Origin: Candidatus Stercoripulliclostridium pullicola
GTDB taxonomy: Bacteria; Bacillota; Clostridia; Christensenellales; DTU072
DNA length: 31,741 bases
NCBI GenBank assembly: GCA_017694145.1
Contig: JADINF010000028.1
Coordinates: 1-31,741, forward strand
Direction: 5' to 3'
The first letter of the stretch is position 1, and each line of letters starts with the position of its first letter. The position numbers and the translations under genes were made by a program. The notes beneath the pieces are model-generated. The model made no database searches, was not told the origin of the DNA, and was given only the letters and a program-made list of their open reading frames with translations. Shown in pieces: positions 1 to 6,852 of this stretch.

Positions 1-622
1 GTCCCATACCCGTTTTGAGCGCGTAAACCTTGGCGGGGCAGGGAGAGATGAAGAACACGCCGATGTCTTCGGGCGGTATCCCCTTCGCTTCCGCTTCCTC
101 TCTGGCGAGGCGGAGCGCAACGTCCGCGGGCGCCACGAGATCCAATACGTGCGACGCGAGCGAATGGTATTTCATCATTATGAGTTCGAGCACCGCGGGA
201 CACGCCGAGCTTATGATCGGCTTTTTGAGTTTCCCCTCCCGCATAATGTTGCGCGTTTCCTCGCTGATGAGCTCCGCTCCGCGCGCCACTTCGAACACGT
301 CGTTAAATCCGAGTTCGATGAGTCCGTTCAACACGAGATCGACGTTCTCGAGATTGTTGAACTGCCCTATCAACGAGGGCGCGGGCACCGCGATACGGTA
401 TTTGTAATCGAATATGGAATCGAAGGGATCGTATGCGGGAAGTTTCGCCTGATGCGGGCACATCCTCACGCATTCGCCGCAACCTATGCAACGGTCGTAC
501 AAAACTTTCGCCTTCCCGTTGCGGACTCGTATCGCCTCCGTGGGACAACGCTTCATGCAGGAGATACACCCCTTGCATCTGTCGGCGTCGAGCATAACGG
601 TATTCAGACTTTTATCGGCCAT
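1..622 (-). CDS. [FeFe] hydrogenase, sensory type, with two N-terminal 4Fe-4S clusters (C-terminus beyond left edge)
   Basis: Begins ATG at 622 after AAAGGAGAGG and runs off the left edge, so about 207 N-terminal residues are visible. Residues about 15-60 form a bacterial ferredoxin fold with two CxxCxxCxxxCP motifs (CKGCISCMKRCP, CIGCGECVRMCP). The hydrogenase catalytic domain follows. The L1 motif, normally TSCCPxW, reads SSACPAV: the H-cluster ligand Cys is kept but the preceding proton-transfer Cys is Ala. The L2-like motif is ISPCPAK. From what is known of the family, this L1 change together with HATPase and DRTGG neighbours fits the putatively H2-sensing hydrogenases rather than bulk H2 producers. 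It is the last visible gene of the nadE-DRTGG-HATPase operon, 34 nt after the HATPase stop. The L3 motif and any PAS or phosphatase domain lie outside the window. Confidence 0.88.
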   Translation of the reverse strand, partial: MADKSLNTVMLDADRCKGCISCMKRCPTEAIRVRNGKAKVLYDRCIGCGECVRMCPHQAKLPAYDPFDSIFDYKYRIAVPAPSLIGQFNNLENVDLVLNGLIELGFNDVFEVARGAELISEETRNIMREGKLKKPIISSACPAVLELIMMKYHSLASHVLDLVAPADVALRLAREEAEAKGIPPEDIGVFFISPCPAKVYALKTGMG

Positions 623-656
623 ATACCTCTCCTTTTCCGCTTCCCGCAAACGCGGT

Positions 657-1079
657 TCAGCGGAGGTTGACCACCATAGTCACTGTAGTGCCTACCCCGA
701 CGGTGCTGTCTATGTGCATTTCGTCGGTGTACTTTTTCATATTGGGAAGCCCCATCCCCGCGCCGAATCCGAGATCGCGTATAGCGTCCGGCGCGGTGGA
801 GTATCCGTCCTTCATAGCGAGCGCGATATCGGGTATCCCCGGTCCCTCGTCGGCAAGCACTATCTTCACTTTATCCGTGTCGATATCCACGGAAGCCTTG
901 CCGCCGCCCGCGTGTATCACCATATTTATTTCACCTTCGTACATGGCGATCGCAACTTTCCTTACCGCCACGGGATCGACGCCCAACATTTTCAGAGTCT
1001 TCTTGACCTCGTCGGACGCGCTTCCCGCGGACACGAAATTGTTGCCCGCCACGTCGAATTCGAGATGCAGAGAACTCAT
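657..1079 (-). CDS. RsbW/RsbT-like HATPase (anti-sigma-factor-type serine kinase fold)
   Basis: A 140-residue single-domain GHKL ATPase. Visible motifs are the N-box around EGEINMVIHA (residues 48-57), the G1 box DEGPGIPD (77-84) and the glycine-rich ATP lid GFGAGMGLPN (104-113). Size and motifs match stand-alone anti-sigma regulatory kinases rather than sensor histidine kinases, which also carry a phosphoacceptor domain. Its ATG overlaps the stop of the DRTGG gene as ATGA (1076-1079), so the two are probably translationally coupled. The hydrogenase gene follows. In related clusters such proteins are thought to carry the hydrogenase or redox signal to a partner protein; the actual partner (sigma factor, anti-anti-sigma factor or phosphatase) cannot be seen here. 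Confidence 0.88.
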   Translation of the reverse strand: MSSLHLEFDVAGNNFVSAGSASDEVKKTLKMLGVDPVAVRKVAIAMYEGEINMVIHAGGGKASVDIDTDKVKIVLADEGPGIPDIALAMKDGYSTAPDAIRDLGFGAGMGLPNMKKYTDEMHIDSTVGVGTTVTMVVNLR

Positions 1080-1429
1080 ACTTTACTGTCCCCGGGCTGT
1101 AATCCGCGCGCGTAAAGCAGTCCGCACGCCGTATACATACGGTAGTCGCTCGAAATAATGGCGATCTCCTTCTGCCGCGCTATCGCGAGCATGTCGTCGG
1201 TAGGCTGCTTGCCGCGGACGAGAGCTATGCACTTGATATCCATCATATCCGCGGTACGCACCACCTGCGGATTGCACAATCCGGAAATAAGCAACGCCTG
1301 ATCCTTGACGAATGCCAATACGTCGCTCATCATATCCGAGGCGCACGCGGAATGGATATCCACGTCCATAAGTTCTTCGCCGTAATAAACGGTCGCCTCA
1401 AGGGTATCAACGATATCTTTTATTTTCAT
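1076..1429 (-). CDS. DRTGG-domain protein
   Basis: 117 residues when started at the ATG at 1429, which has AGGAG five bases upstream. A GTG at 1435 would extend the frame by two residues but overlaps the AGGAG, so the ATG is preferred. The sequence (ISGLCNPQVVRTADMMDIKCIALVRGKQPTDDM, split here as LCNPQVVRTADMMD then CIALVRGKQPTDDM) fits the DRTGG fold, a small alpha/beta domain found beside CBS domains, in phosphotransacetylase-like proteins and in hydrogenase clusters. The domain's function is poorly known; ligand sensing is usually assumed. It lies 39 nt after nadE and overlaps the HATPase gene by 4 nt, so it belongs to the hydrogenase-sensor operon. Confidence 0.8.
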   Translation of the reverse strand: MKIKDIVDTLEATVYYGEELMDVDIHSACASDMMSDVLAFVKDQALLISGLCNPQVVRTADMMDIKCIALVRGKQPTDDMLAIARQKEIAIISSDYRMYTACGLLYARGLQPGDSKV

Positions 1430-1468
1430 ACGCACTCCTGCATGATTGATCTCTGTGTGACCGCTCCG

Positions 1469-2197
1469 TTATCTGGGATATATCCTGCCCAGCGAGCGTT
1501 TGTGATCGGCGCGCTTGTCGGCTGCGTCGATTATTTTTTTTACGTCCGGTTCCGCTATTCCGGTAAGTATGTAGCGGTCGATATCGGCGTAAGTTACGCC
1601 CATCTCCGCCTCGTCGGTCTGTCCTTCGAACAATGCCGCCGACGGCGGTTCGTCGATTATCTCCTGCGGACATTCGAGATAGGTGAGCAGCTTATAAATT
1701 TCGGTGACGGTGAGGTCGCCTATCGGGTTGAAATCGTAAGCTCCGTCCCCCCACTTCGTAAAATATCCCATGCGCATTTCGCTACGGTTGCCGGTGCCCG
1801 CCACGAGATAACCTTTGCGTTGCGCGTAGTTGTACAAAGTTATCATTCTCAGACGCGGGTTCATATTGGCGTAAGCCATCGGGGTCTGCGACTCGTCGAG
1901 CGCTTCCACCGCCGCTACGAAAGCTTCCTTAACGGGCGTAAGATCGACTTCGAGCGTTCTTATGTCGAATTTTTCCGCAAGGTCGAGGGCGTGACGCTTG
2001 TCCTTCTCGTAATTTCTCTTGGAGCCGCAGGGCATGATAATGCCGGTAACGTTGGGTGTGGCGATACGCGAAAGTATCCCCACGAGCGCCGAATCCTTGC
2101 CGCCGCTCGATCCGAAAACTATACCTTTCGCTCCCGACTCCGCGAGTATCTCGCGTATCCAGGCGGCACGCGCCATAATTTCTTTTTCGAAATCCAT
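1469..2197 (-). CDS. nadE: NH3-dependent NAD+ synthetase
   Basis: 243 residues from the ATG at 2197, preceded by AAGGAG nine bases upstream; the open frame extends to 2233 but without a better ribosome site. It adenylates nicotinic acid adenine dinucleotide and amidates it to NAD+. The PP-loop motif SGGKDS is at residues 31-36. The length is that of the short ammonia-dependent enzyme: the N-terminal nitrilase/glutaminase domain of the long form is absent. Further conserved blocks are GTGNRSEMRMGYFTKWGDG and NPIGDLTVTEIYKL, which contact NaAD and the partner subunit in the dimer. It is first in the operon with the DRTGG, HATPase and hydrogenase genes, so NAD synthesis and the hydrogenase module share a promoter (2257-2286). 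Confidence 0.95.
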   Translation of the reverse strand: MDFEKEIMARAAWIREILAESGAKGIVFGSSGGKDSALVGILSRIATPNVTGIIMPCGSKRNYEKDKRHALDLAEKFDIRTLEVDLTPVKEAFVAAVEALDESQTPMAYANMNPRLRMITLYNYAQRKGYLVAGTGNRSEMRMGYFTKWGDGAYDFNPIGDLTVTEIYKLLTYLECPQEIIDEPPSAALFEGQTDEAEMGVTYADIDRYILTGIAEPDVKKIIDAADKRADHKRSLGRIYPR

Positions 2198-2256
2198 AAA
2201 AAATTGCTCCTTACCGTCGCGCGTGACGCTCACGCGCTATTATGAAACTTGAAACA

Positions 2257-2286
2257 ATTATATCATAGCGTATATGTAAATTTCAA
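2257..2286 (-). promoter_or_regulatory. Housekeeping promoter of nadE/hydrogenase operon
   Basis: On the minus strand TTGAAA (2281-2286), an 18-nt spacer and TATAAT (2257-2262). The nadE start is about 60 nt downstream with a normal ribosome site. The ung terminator ends about 10 nt upstream. Confidence 0.75.
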
Positions 2287-2296
2287 CGGTAACCTT

Positions 2297-2328
2297 AAAA
2301 AAATGCGCCCGCGGTATGTGCGGACGCA
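2297..2328 (-). terminator. Intrinsic terminator of ung
   Basis: On the minus strand TGCGTCCGC, a 7-nt loop and GCGGGCGCA (9 pairs, one G-U), then seven T (2297-2303). It lies 12 nt after the ung stop. Confidence 0.85.
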
Positions 2329-2339
2329 CGAAAAACGCA

Positions 2340-3014
2340 TTATATATTGGGTATCTGCCAGTCGATGGGCTCCCTGCCGAGCCGCTTCAGTATGGCGTTC
2401 GTCTTGGAAAAATGCCTGCAACCGAAAAAGCCGTTGTGCGCCGAGAGCGGCGACGGATGCGCCGCCTCGAGCACGAAATGCCTGCCCTCGGTGATAAGTT
2501 TTTTCTTCGCTCTGGCGGGACTTCCCCACAGAAGAAACACTACGGGTTCTTCGCGGGCGTTAAGCGCCCGTATCACGGAATCGGTAAGGTTTTCCCAGCC
2601 TTTACCCCGGTGCGAAAAAGGCTCGTTTTTCCTTACCGTGAGTACGGTGTTGAGAAGAAGCACCCCCTGCTTTGCCCACGGCATAAGGTATCCGTTATTC
2701 GGGATATAGGTACCTAAATCCTCGCTTTGCTCTTTGAAGATATTGACGAGCGAAGGCGGAACGCGAACGCCGGGTTTGACCGAAAAGCACATGCCGTGAG
2801 CTTCTCCCGGGTTATGGTAAGGGTCCTGTCCGAGTATCACGGCGCGGGTATTACCGAGCGAAGTGGTCTTCAGGGCGTTGAAGATATCGTACATATCCGG
2901 ATACACGGTGTGAGTACGGTATTCTTCCGCAAGGAAGCGGCGGAGCTCCGCGTACCAGTCGCTACGGAAATCCGCTTCGAGTATCTTGTCCCAATCGTTG
3001 CCTATATGTACCAT
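2340..3014 (-). CDS. ung: Uracil-DNA glycosylase, family 1
   Basis: 224 residues, the usual length for family 1 UDG. It removes uracil from DNA to start base-excision repair. The water-activating motif GQDPYH is at 62-67 and the Leu-intercalation/His motif HPSPLS at 186-191. The N-terminus (IGNDWDKIL) lines up with typical Ung starts, so ATG at 3014 is well placed. There is no Shine-Dalgarno sequence. Instead a promoter TATGAT box lies exactly six bases before the ATG, so the transcript probably begins at the start codon (leaderless). It is a single-gene unit with its own terminator at 2297-2328. Confidence 0.96.
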   Translation of the reverse strand: MVHIGNDWDKILEADFRSDWYAELRRFLAEEYRTHTVYPDMYDIFNALKTTSLGNTRAVILGQDPYHNPGEAHGMCFSVKPGVRVPPSLVNIFKEQSEDLGTYIPNNGYLMPWAKQGVLLLNTVLTVRKNEPFSHRGKGWENLTDSVIRALNAREEPVVFLLWGSPARAKKKLITEGRHFVLEAAHPSPLSAHNGFFGCRHFSKTNAILKRLGREPIDWQIPNI

Positions 3015-3020
3015 GGGGAT

Positions 3021-3050
3021 ATCATATCACCCCGCCGCCCCCTCGGTCAA
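3021..3050 (-). promoter_or_regulatory. Promoter of ung, predicting a leaderless mRNA
   Basis: On the minus strand TTGACC (3045-3050), 18-nt spacer, TATGAT (3021-3026), then six bases and the ung ATG. The expected +1 falls on the A of ATG. No ribosome binding site fits in between. Confidence 0.7.
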
Positions 3051-3060
3051 GGCTAAAGCT

Positions 3061-3240
3061 CTACAATACGCTCGTGACCGTGGAATCGTTGAAAGAATTG
3101 TTTCCCTGACACCCGCCTCCGCAACAAAGCATTATCAACAGAAGGGCGAGGCATTGATTGTTGCAGAAGCCGCCGTTATCGCCGCAACCGCAACAGAGCA
3201 CTATAAGCAACATCGCAAGAGTAGAGCTGTTACCGTTCAT
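3061..3240 (-). CDS. Small Cys-rich hydrophobic protein with internal duplication
   Basis: 59 residues from the ATG at 3240, preceded by GGAGGT at good distance; the open frame continues upstream but the ribosome site fixes this start. Two similar halves are seen, LAMLLIVLCCGCGDNGG and LALLLIMLCCGGGCQGN, each a short hydrophobic run followed by a CC-G-C cluster. The matching DNA halves are also alike, so this is a recent-looking duplication. Function unknown. It resembles small Cys-rich proteins annotated in clostridia with the misleading chorion-class high-cysteine name. It is transcribed away from the ArsR-type gene from overlapping promoter DNA, which makes metal or thiol-stress control possible. 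A membrane or metal-binding peptide is plausible, but nothing proves it. Confidence 0.65.
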   Translation of the reverse strand: MNGNSSTLAMLLIVLCCGCGDNGGFCNNQCLALLLIMLCCGGGCQGNNSFNDSTVTSVL

Positions 3241-3304
3241 AATGACCTCCGACAAAATTTGTAGTCATTCCACAATATGCACGAGAAAGCGCGTTTGTGC
3301 GGGC

Positions 3305-3333
3305 ATTATAATGTCGGCGGGCAAAGGAGGCAA
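3305..3333 (-). promoter_or_regulatory. Promoter of the small Cys-rich gene
   Basis: Minus strand TTGCCT (3328-3333), 17-nt spacer, TATAAT (3305-3310). The -35 covers the ribosome site of the divergent regulator gene. The -10 belongs to a palindromic ATTATAAT (3305-3312) that also reads TATAAT on the plus strand. Confidence 0.5.
3307..3312 (+). promoter_or_regulatory. Candidate -10 box of the ArsR-type gene
   Basis: Plus-strand TATAAT 22 nt before the regulator's ATG. No good -35 is seen at 16-18 nt. An imperfect inverted repeat (GCAC at 3279-3282, GTGC at 3297-3300) lies in the -35 region and could be the operator. The box overlaps the minus-strand -10 almost fully. Confidence 0.4.
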
Positions 3334-3334
3334 T

Positions 3335-3700
3335 ATGGAAGAACCGGTAGTAAGCGAATCGACAGCCGCACTTATCAGGCATTATCTTCCCTCGAATGCG
3401 GATCTATCGGACATGTGCGCCTTTTTCTCGCTGTTCTCGGACGTTACCCGGATGAAAATGATATCGGCGTTATCGATAGCGGAGCTGTGCGTAAGCGACA
3501 TCGCTATGATACTCGGACTGAATCAGACCACGGTGTCGCACCAGCTCAAACTTCTCAGGGACGCCGGGGCGGTATCCACAAGGAGAGAAGGCAAAATAAT
3601 TTTTTACAGGATAGTGAACCGCCATATCGCGGACGTCATGATGACCGGCGCGATATACCTATGCGAAATACTCCCGCCCGAAAGAAAACGCGAGGCGTAA
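3335..3700 (+). CDS. ArsR/SmtB-family transcriptional regulator
   Basis: 121 residues from the ATG at 3335 with AAAGGAGG just upstream; upstream in-frame codons have no such site. It is a winged helix-turn-helix repressor: LFSDVTRMKMISAL (34-47), then ELCVSDIAMILGLNQTTVSHQLKLL (split as ELCVSDIAMILG and NQTTVSHQLKLL), then the beta-wing TRREGKIIFY (82-91). The family's alpha-3 metal site is ELCVCDL in ArsR and CadC-like proteins; here it is ELCVSD, leaving one Cys (C52), so classical trithiol As(III) sensing is doubtful. C28 and C110 are the only other cysteines. It is divergent from a Cys-rich small protein, the likely target along with its own gene. Confidence 0.88.
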   Translation: MEEPVVSESTAALIRHYLPSNADLSDMCAFFSLFSDVTRMKMISALSIAELCVSDIAMILGLNQTTVSHQLKLLRDAGAVSTRREGKIIFYRIVNRHIADVMMTGAIYLCEILPPERKREA

Positions 3701-3731
3701 AGCCCGCATAAATAACCTCCGCTTAAAAGGG

Positions 3732-3756
3732 AAAAGGCGCTCGTAAAGCGCCTTTT
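3732..3756. terminator. Bidirectional terminator
   Basis: AAAAGGCGCT, 5-nt loop, AGCGCCTTTT: a perfect 10-bp stem with T tracts in both directions. It serves the ArsR-type gene (+) and the membrane-protein end of the six-gene minus operon. Confidence 0.88.
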
Positions 3757-3785
3757 CTTCATATATCTATTAAAAGATAATAATT

Positions 3786-4331
3786 TCAGTGCATGTTTCT
3801 CGTTATTTTCTCCACTATCGGAATGGCGTAATCGTAGCCCCACCTTAAAAGCAGGTCGTACAGAATAAACAGCACCGTGAAACAGATATTCAGTACGATA
3901 TACGCTACCGCGTCGGAACTGAAAGTAATGTTGAGCGCCTCGAGATCGACGAAAAGTATATCGGTAAGCTGATACACGACGAGGAATACGAAACAGGAAT
4001 AAGCGATTTTGATAAGGTACGCGAATACCGGTTTCAACTTATCCTTATTGTTGTGCATGGCGATAGCGGCTATCGTGTACGCGCCCCCTATCAACACGAA
4101 CGAAAGTATATGTATATTCGCGAATATCGCGCCGAGCGCGCACACCGCCACGTAAGCGAGTATCGCTTCGCGGTAGTATTTCATCGTGAGAGGAAGCATT
4201 ATTCCCACCGCCGCGACGATATTGAAGGTCAGCGAAAGGTTAGGAACGTAAAAGGAGGCGATGACCGCCCCCAACGCTATAGCCGCCCCTATTCCCGCAA
4301 GGGCGATTTTTTTAGCGGAAAACCTCTGCAT
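3786..4331 (-). CDS. Polytopic membrane protein, unknown (S-component-like look)
   Basis: 181 residues from the ATG at 4331, which overlaps the stop of the J-like gene by one base (TGATG), so translation is coupled; the longer open frame upstream is inside that gene. About five or six hydrophobic helices are visible (roughly residues 9-28, 34-50, 54-72, 74-92, 104-124, 143-165) with a basic N-terminus and short loops. The overall plan, AKKIALAGIGAAIALG at the start and compact 180 residues, recalls substrate-binding S components of ECF transporters, but no diagnostic motif is seen. Last gene of the operon with DUF5685 and the J-like protein; a shared envelope function is inferred from coupling only. 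Confidence 0.75.
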   Translation of the reverse strand: MQRFSAKKIALAGIGAAIALGAVIASFYVPNLSLTFNIVAAVGIMLPLTMKYYREAILAYVAVCALGAIFANIHILSFVLIGGAYTIAAIAMHNNKDKLKPVFAYLIKIAYSCFVFLVVYQLTDILFVDLEALNITFSSDAVAYIVLNICFTVLFILYDLLLRWGYDYAIPIVEKITRNMH

Positions 4332-4981
4332 CAGCAACAGGCAATGAGGTCGCCGCCCATACATTCGCAGCAGCAGTCGGCGCACATCAGTCCCGCGCAA
4401 CAGTCGCAGGGCGACATGCCTCTCTGCGGAGAACGGTACTGATCGTCGTCACGGTAAGATCTCTCGGAATCGTCGCGGTACGCATATACGCGACTGCGCG
4501 CGCTTCCGTCGTTATTGTAGGCAGAGTTCACTTTCTTCCCCTCCATGTGTCTCAAAGCTTCGGTATATTTGGAGTTGCCGGGCTCCATAGCTACGGCGGT
4601 ACGCAGTTGCTCCATGGCTTCCGCTTCCCGCTTCTTGGCATAGAATACTATCGATTGTAAAAAGTGCCATTCGGCGGTGCGCTCAGCCGCCGTATCGAGC
4701 ACTTTCTGCGCTTCGTCATAGCTTCCTTTTTTAATGAGTTCGTCGGCTTCCTTAAGCTTGTCGGGGCTGTCCGTCACGTAATAGCGCGACTTCAGTATCT
4801 CGTCCGCTTCACGGTACGCCTGCTCGATCTCGTCCAGCTTCTCGCACGCTTCCGCACCTTCGTCCCCTACAGCAAAACGCTTCGGTTCCCATTCTCTGCG
4901 CTTCGCTTTATATGCTTCGTAAAGCTCGTTTTGGGTAACCTGATCGCTTACTCCGAGTATTACAAAAGGGTCTTTCTGCAT
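4331..4981 (-). CDS. J-domain-like/TPR protein with degenerate HPD and Cys-rich tail
   Basis: 216 residues. The N-terminus (DPFVILGVSDQVTQNELYEAYKAKRREW, seen as DPFVILGVSD and ELYEAYKAKRREWEP) has the helix I-II layout of a J domain, but the HPD triad needed to stimulate DnaK ATPase is EPK (32-34). Residues about 78-147 look like two TPR-type helical pairs (GSYDEAQKVLDTA, REAEAMEQLRTAVAMEP). A charged Tyr/Arg/Asp linker (165-189) leads to a tail with ten Cys in the last 25 residues (CDCC, ADCCCECMGG, ACC). The gene overlaps the DUF5685 gene by 22 nt and the membrane gene by 1 nt. It is probably a scaffold or metal-binding adaptor rather than a normal co-chaperone (inference). Confidence 0.82.
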   Translation of the reverse strand: MQKDPFVILGVSDQVTQNELYEAYKAKRREWEPKRFAVGDEGAEACEKLDEIEQAYREADEILKSRYYVTDSPDKLKEADELIKKGSYDEAQKVLDTAAERTAEWHFLQSIVFYAKKREAEAMEQLRTAVAMEPGNSKYTEALRHMEGKKVNSAYNNDGSARSRVYAYRDDSERSYRDDDQYRSPQRGMSPCDCCAGLMCADCCCECMGGDLIACC

Positions 4982-5829
4982 TTCATACCTCTCGATTCGA
5001 GTACCTCTTCCGTGCGGGCTCTCAGTCCTAAATATATAACGTTCGAGAGCGGCGCTTCGGATACGGTTATGCTCATACGGTCGTACGCCGCGCGTATCTC
5101 GCGTATATAGCCGTAGAGCTTTTCGCTTACTTTATTTTGTATTTTGTCCAAGACTTCTTCCGTTAATTCGCCGTCGCGCGGAAGAAGCGGATTGAAGGCG
5201 CCTTTCTCTTTGTCCTTACGCATATCGTCGTATGCGTCGATAAGGTATATCCACCTTCCGAGATTGTCGCACAACGTATACAGATTTTCGTCGGGATCGG
5301 GGCAAGCCGCTTTACCCACCGCTATGAGCATGTCCGCGGACGTAGCGCACAATGCGTCGATGTCGTCCGAGTTCGCTTTCTCGAGAGCGGCAAGCTCTCC
5401 GAAGCACTTGCGTAAAGCTTCGTCGAGTTCGGGGTACTTACGCGCCGCGCGCCTGTATTTGCCCTTCAAATATGCGCGCGCGATACGATGTCGTATTCCC
5501 CCTCTGTCCGCGACGTCGTCGTATACCTTATAATAACCTAAAATCGTATTGATGTCAACGATTCTTTCCTGTATGGGATCGTTGCGCACCACGGCGAATT
5601 TCTTACCTACCGGGTGAACTATACATCTCTCGTTGTCGAATACGGGTTCGAGCCTTGCGTAATTGTGCGCGATAAGGCTCAGAAAAGCTATGTCGTAATT
5701 AACCGTCATACGCATGAACGGCGGGTACTTGCGGGCTATGGTCTTGCACAGACCGCAATAATACGCGCGGTAAGTCGCGTAATCCTTGATAAGCATATTG
5801 GGCTTGTCGGCAGTAACGTATCCGAACAT
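4960..5829 (-). CDS. DUF5685-family protein with isoprenoid-synthase-like Asp motifs
   Basis: 289 residues, starting at ATG 5829 one base after the trpS stop (TAGGATG), so it is coupled to trpS. The N-terminus YRAYYCGLCKTIARKYP (20-36) with its CxxC, and the overall all-helical pattern, match DUF5685 as I remember it. DDVAD at 104-108 and DAYDDMRKD at 198-206 followed by GAFNPL (210-215) resemble the two Asp-rich metal-diphosphate motifs of class I isoprenoid synthases such as phytoene synthase. No function is established. Followed by the J-like and membrane genes with overlaps, which suggests one functional unit, possibly at the membrane. Confidence 0.8.
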   Translation of the reverse strand: MFGYVTADKPNMLIKDYATYRAYYCGLCKTIARKYPPFMRMTVNYDIAFLSLIAHNYARLEPVFDNERCIVHPVGKKFAVVRNDPIQERIVDINTILGYYKVYDDVADRGGIRHRIARAYLKGKYRRAARKYPELDEALRKCFGELAALEKANSDDIDALCATSADMLIAVGKAACPDPDENLYTLCDNLGRWIYLIDAYDDMRKDKEKGAFNPLLPRDGELTEEVLDKIQNKVSEKLYGYIREIRAAYDRMSITVSEAPLSNVIYLGLRARTEEVLESRGMKCRKTLL

Positions 5830-5830
5830 C

Positions 5831-6841
5831 CTACGGTAATACCAGACCTATTTTCTTCTTGACTTTCGCCATGGTGCGCGCGGCTATCCTGCGGGCGCGT
5901 TCCGCCCCCTTCGCCGCGACGTCCGCAAGATACTGCTTGTCGCCCGTGAGCCTTAAATATTCCTCGCGCACGGGGCGCAGTTTCTCTATCACGGCTTCGC
6001 CGCAGTCGGCTTTGAATTTCGCGTATCCCGCGTCGTGGTATTCCGCTACGAGCGAGTCTATGCTCCTTCCCGTCATCACCGAGAATATCGTCAGGAGATT
6101 GCTCACGCCCGGCTTGTCCTCGCGGTACTCCACCACGGGTTCGCAGTCGGTGACCGCCCTCTTGAACTTACGCATTATCGCGTCGGGCTCGTCTATTATC
6201 GAAACCGCCGCGTTGGGATCGGGATCGGATTTGCTCATCTTCGCGAGAGGATTCTGAAGGCTCGCTATTTTCGCGCCGCTTTTCGCGATATACGCTTCGG
6301 GCACCGTGAATGTGGGCGAATAGAGATTGTTGAAACGTATCGCTATGTCGCGCGCTATTTCGAGGTGCTGTTTCTGATCTATCCCCACGGGAACGAGCGA
6401 AGTCTGATACAGAAGTATGTCCGCCGCCATCAGTACGGGATAATCCAGGAGTCCCATATTGACGTTGTCCTCGTGCTTTGCCGATTTATCCTTGAACTGC
6501 GTCATGCGCTGCATTTCGCCTACGTAGGCGTAGCAGTTCAAGATCCACGCGAGCTCCGAGTGCTCCGCGACGTGGGACTGGAAATACAGTATCGCCTTAT
6601 CGGGGTCGAGTCCGCAGGCGAGATACTGAGCGAAAAAGGAAGTCGCCCGCGCCCTGTATTCCGCGGGAACCTGCCTTACGGTCAGCGCGTGAAGGTCGGC
6701 TATTCCGTATATGCAGTCGTACTCGTCCTGCATGGCGAGCCAGTTGTTTATCGCTCCGATATAGTTGCCTATCGTTATTATCCCCGTAGGCTGTATTCCG
6801 CTGTAAACGATTTTTTTGCGTTCGACGTTCTGTTCGCTCAT
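5831..6841 (-). CDS. trpS: Tryptophanyl-tRNA synthetase
   Basis: 336 residues, full length. Charges tRNA-Trp. Class I signature: the HIGH counterpart is TIGN (23-26) within PTGIITIGNYIGA, and KMSKS is at 201-205. The Trp pocket region is intact, including VGIDQKQHLEIARDIA. ATG at 6841 follows GGAG. It lies 11 nt after thrC and one base before the DUF5685 gene. No T-box leader is possible here because the gene is internal to the operon. Confidence 0.97.
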   Translation of the reverse strand: MSEQNVERKKIVYSGIQPTGIITIGNYIGAINNWLAMQDEYDCIYGIADLHALTVRQVPAEYRARATSFFAQYLACGLDPDKAILYFQSHVAEHSELAWILNCYAYVGEMQRMTQFKDKSAKHEDNVNMGLLDYPVLMAADILLYQTSLVPVGIDQKQHLEIARDIAIRFNNLYSPTFTVPEAYIAKSGAKIASLQNPLAKMSKSDPDPNAAVSIIDEPDAIMRKFKRAVTDCEPVVEYREDKPGVSNLLTIFSVMTGRSIDSLVAEYHDAGYAKFKADCGEAVIEKLRPVREEYLRLTGDKQYLADVAAKGAERARRIAARTMAKVKKKIGLVLP

Positions 6842-6852
6842 ATAATCTCCGG

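Noticed and set aside
2727..3264. Plus-strand frames across the ung promoter and small Cys-rich gene (2727-3056, 2986-3264)
   Set aside because: They overlap a well-supported gene and promoter on the other strand and have no ribosome site.
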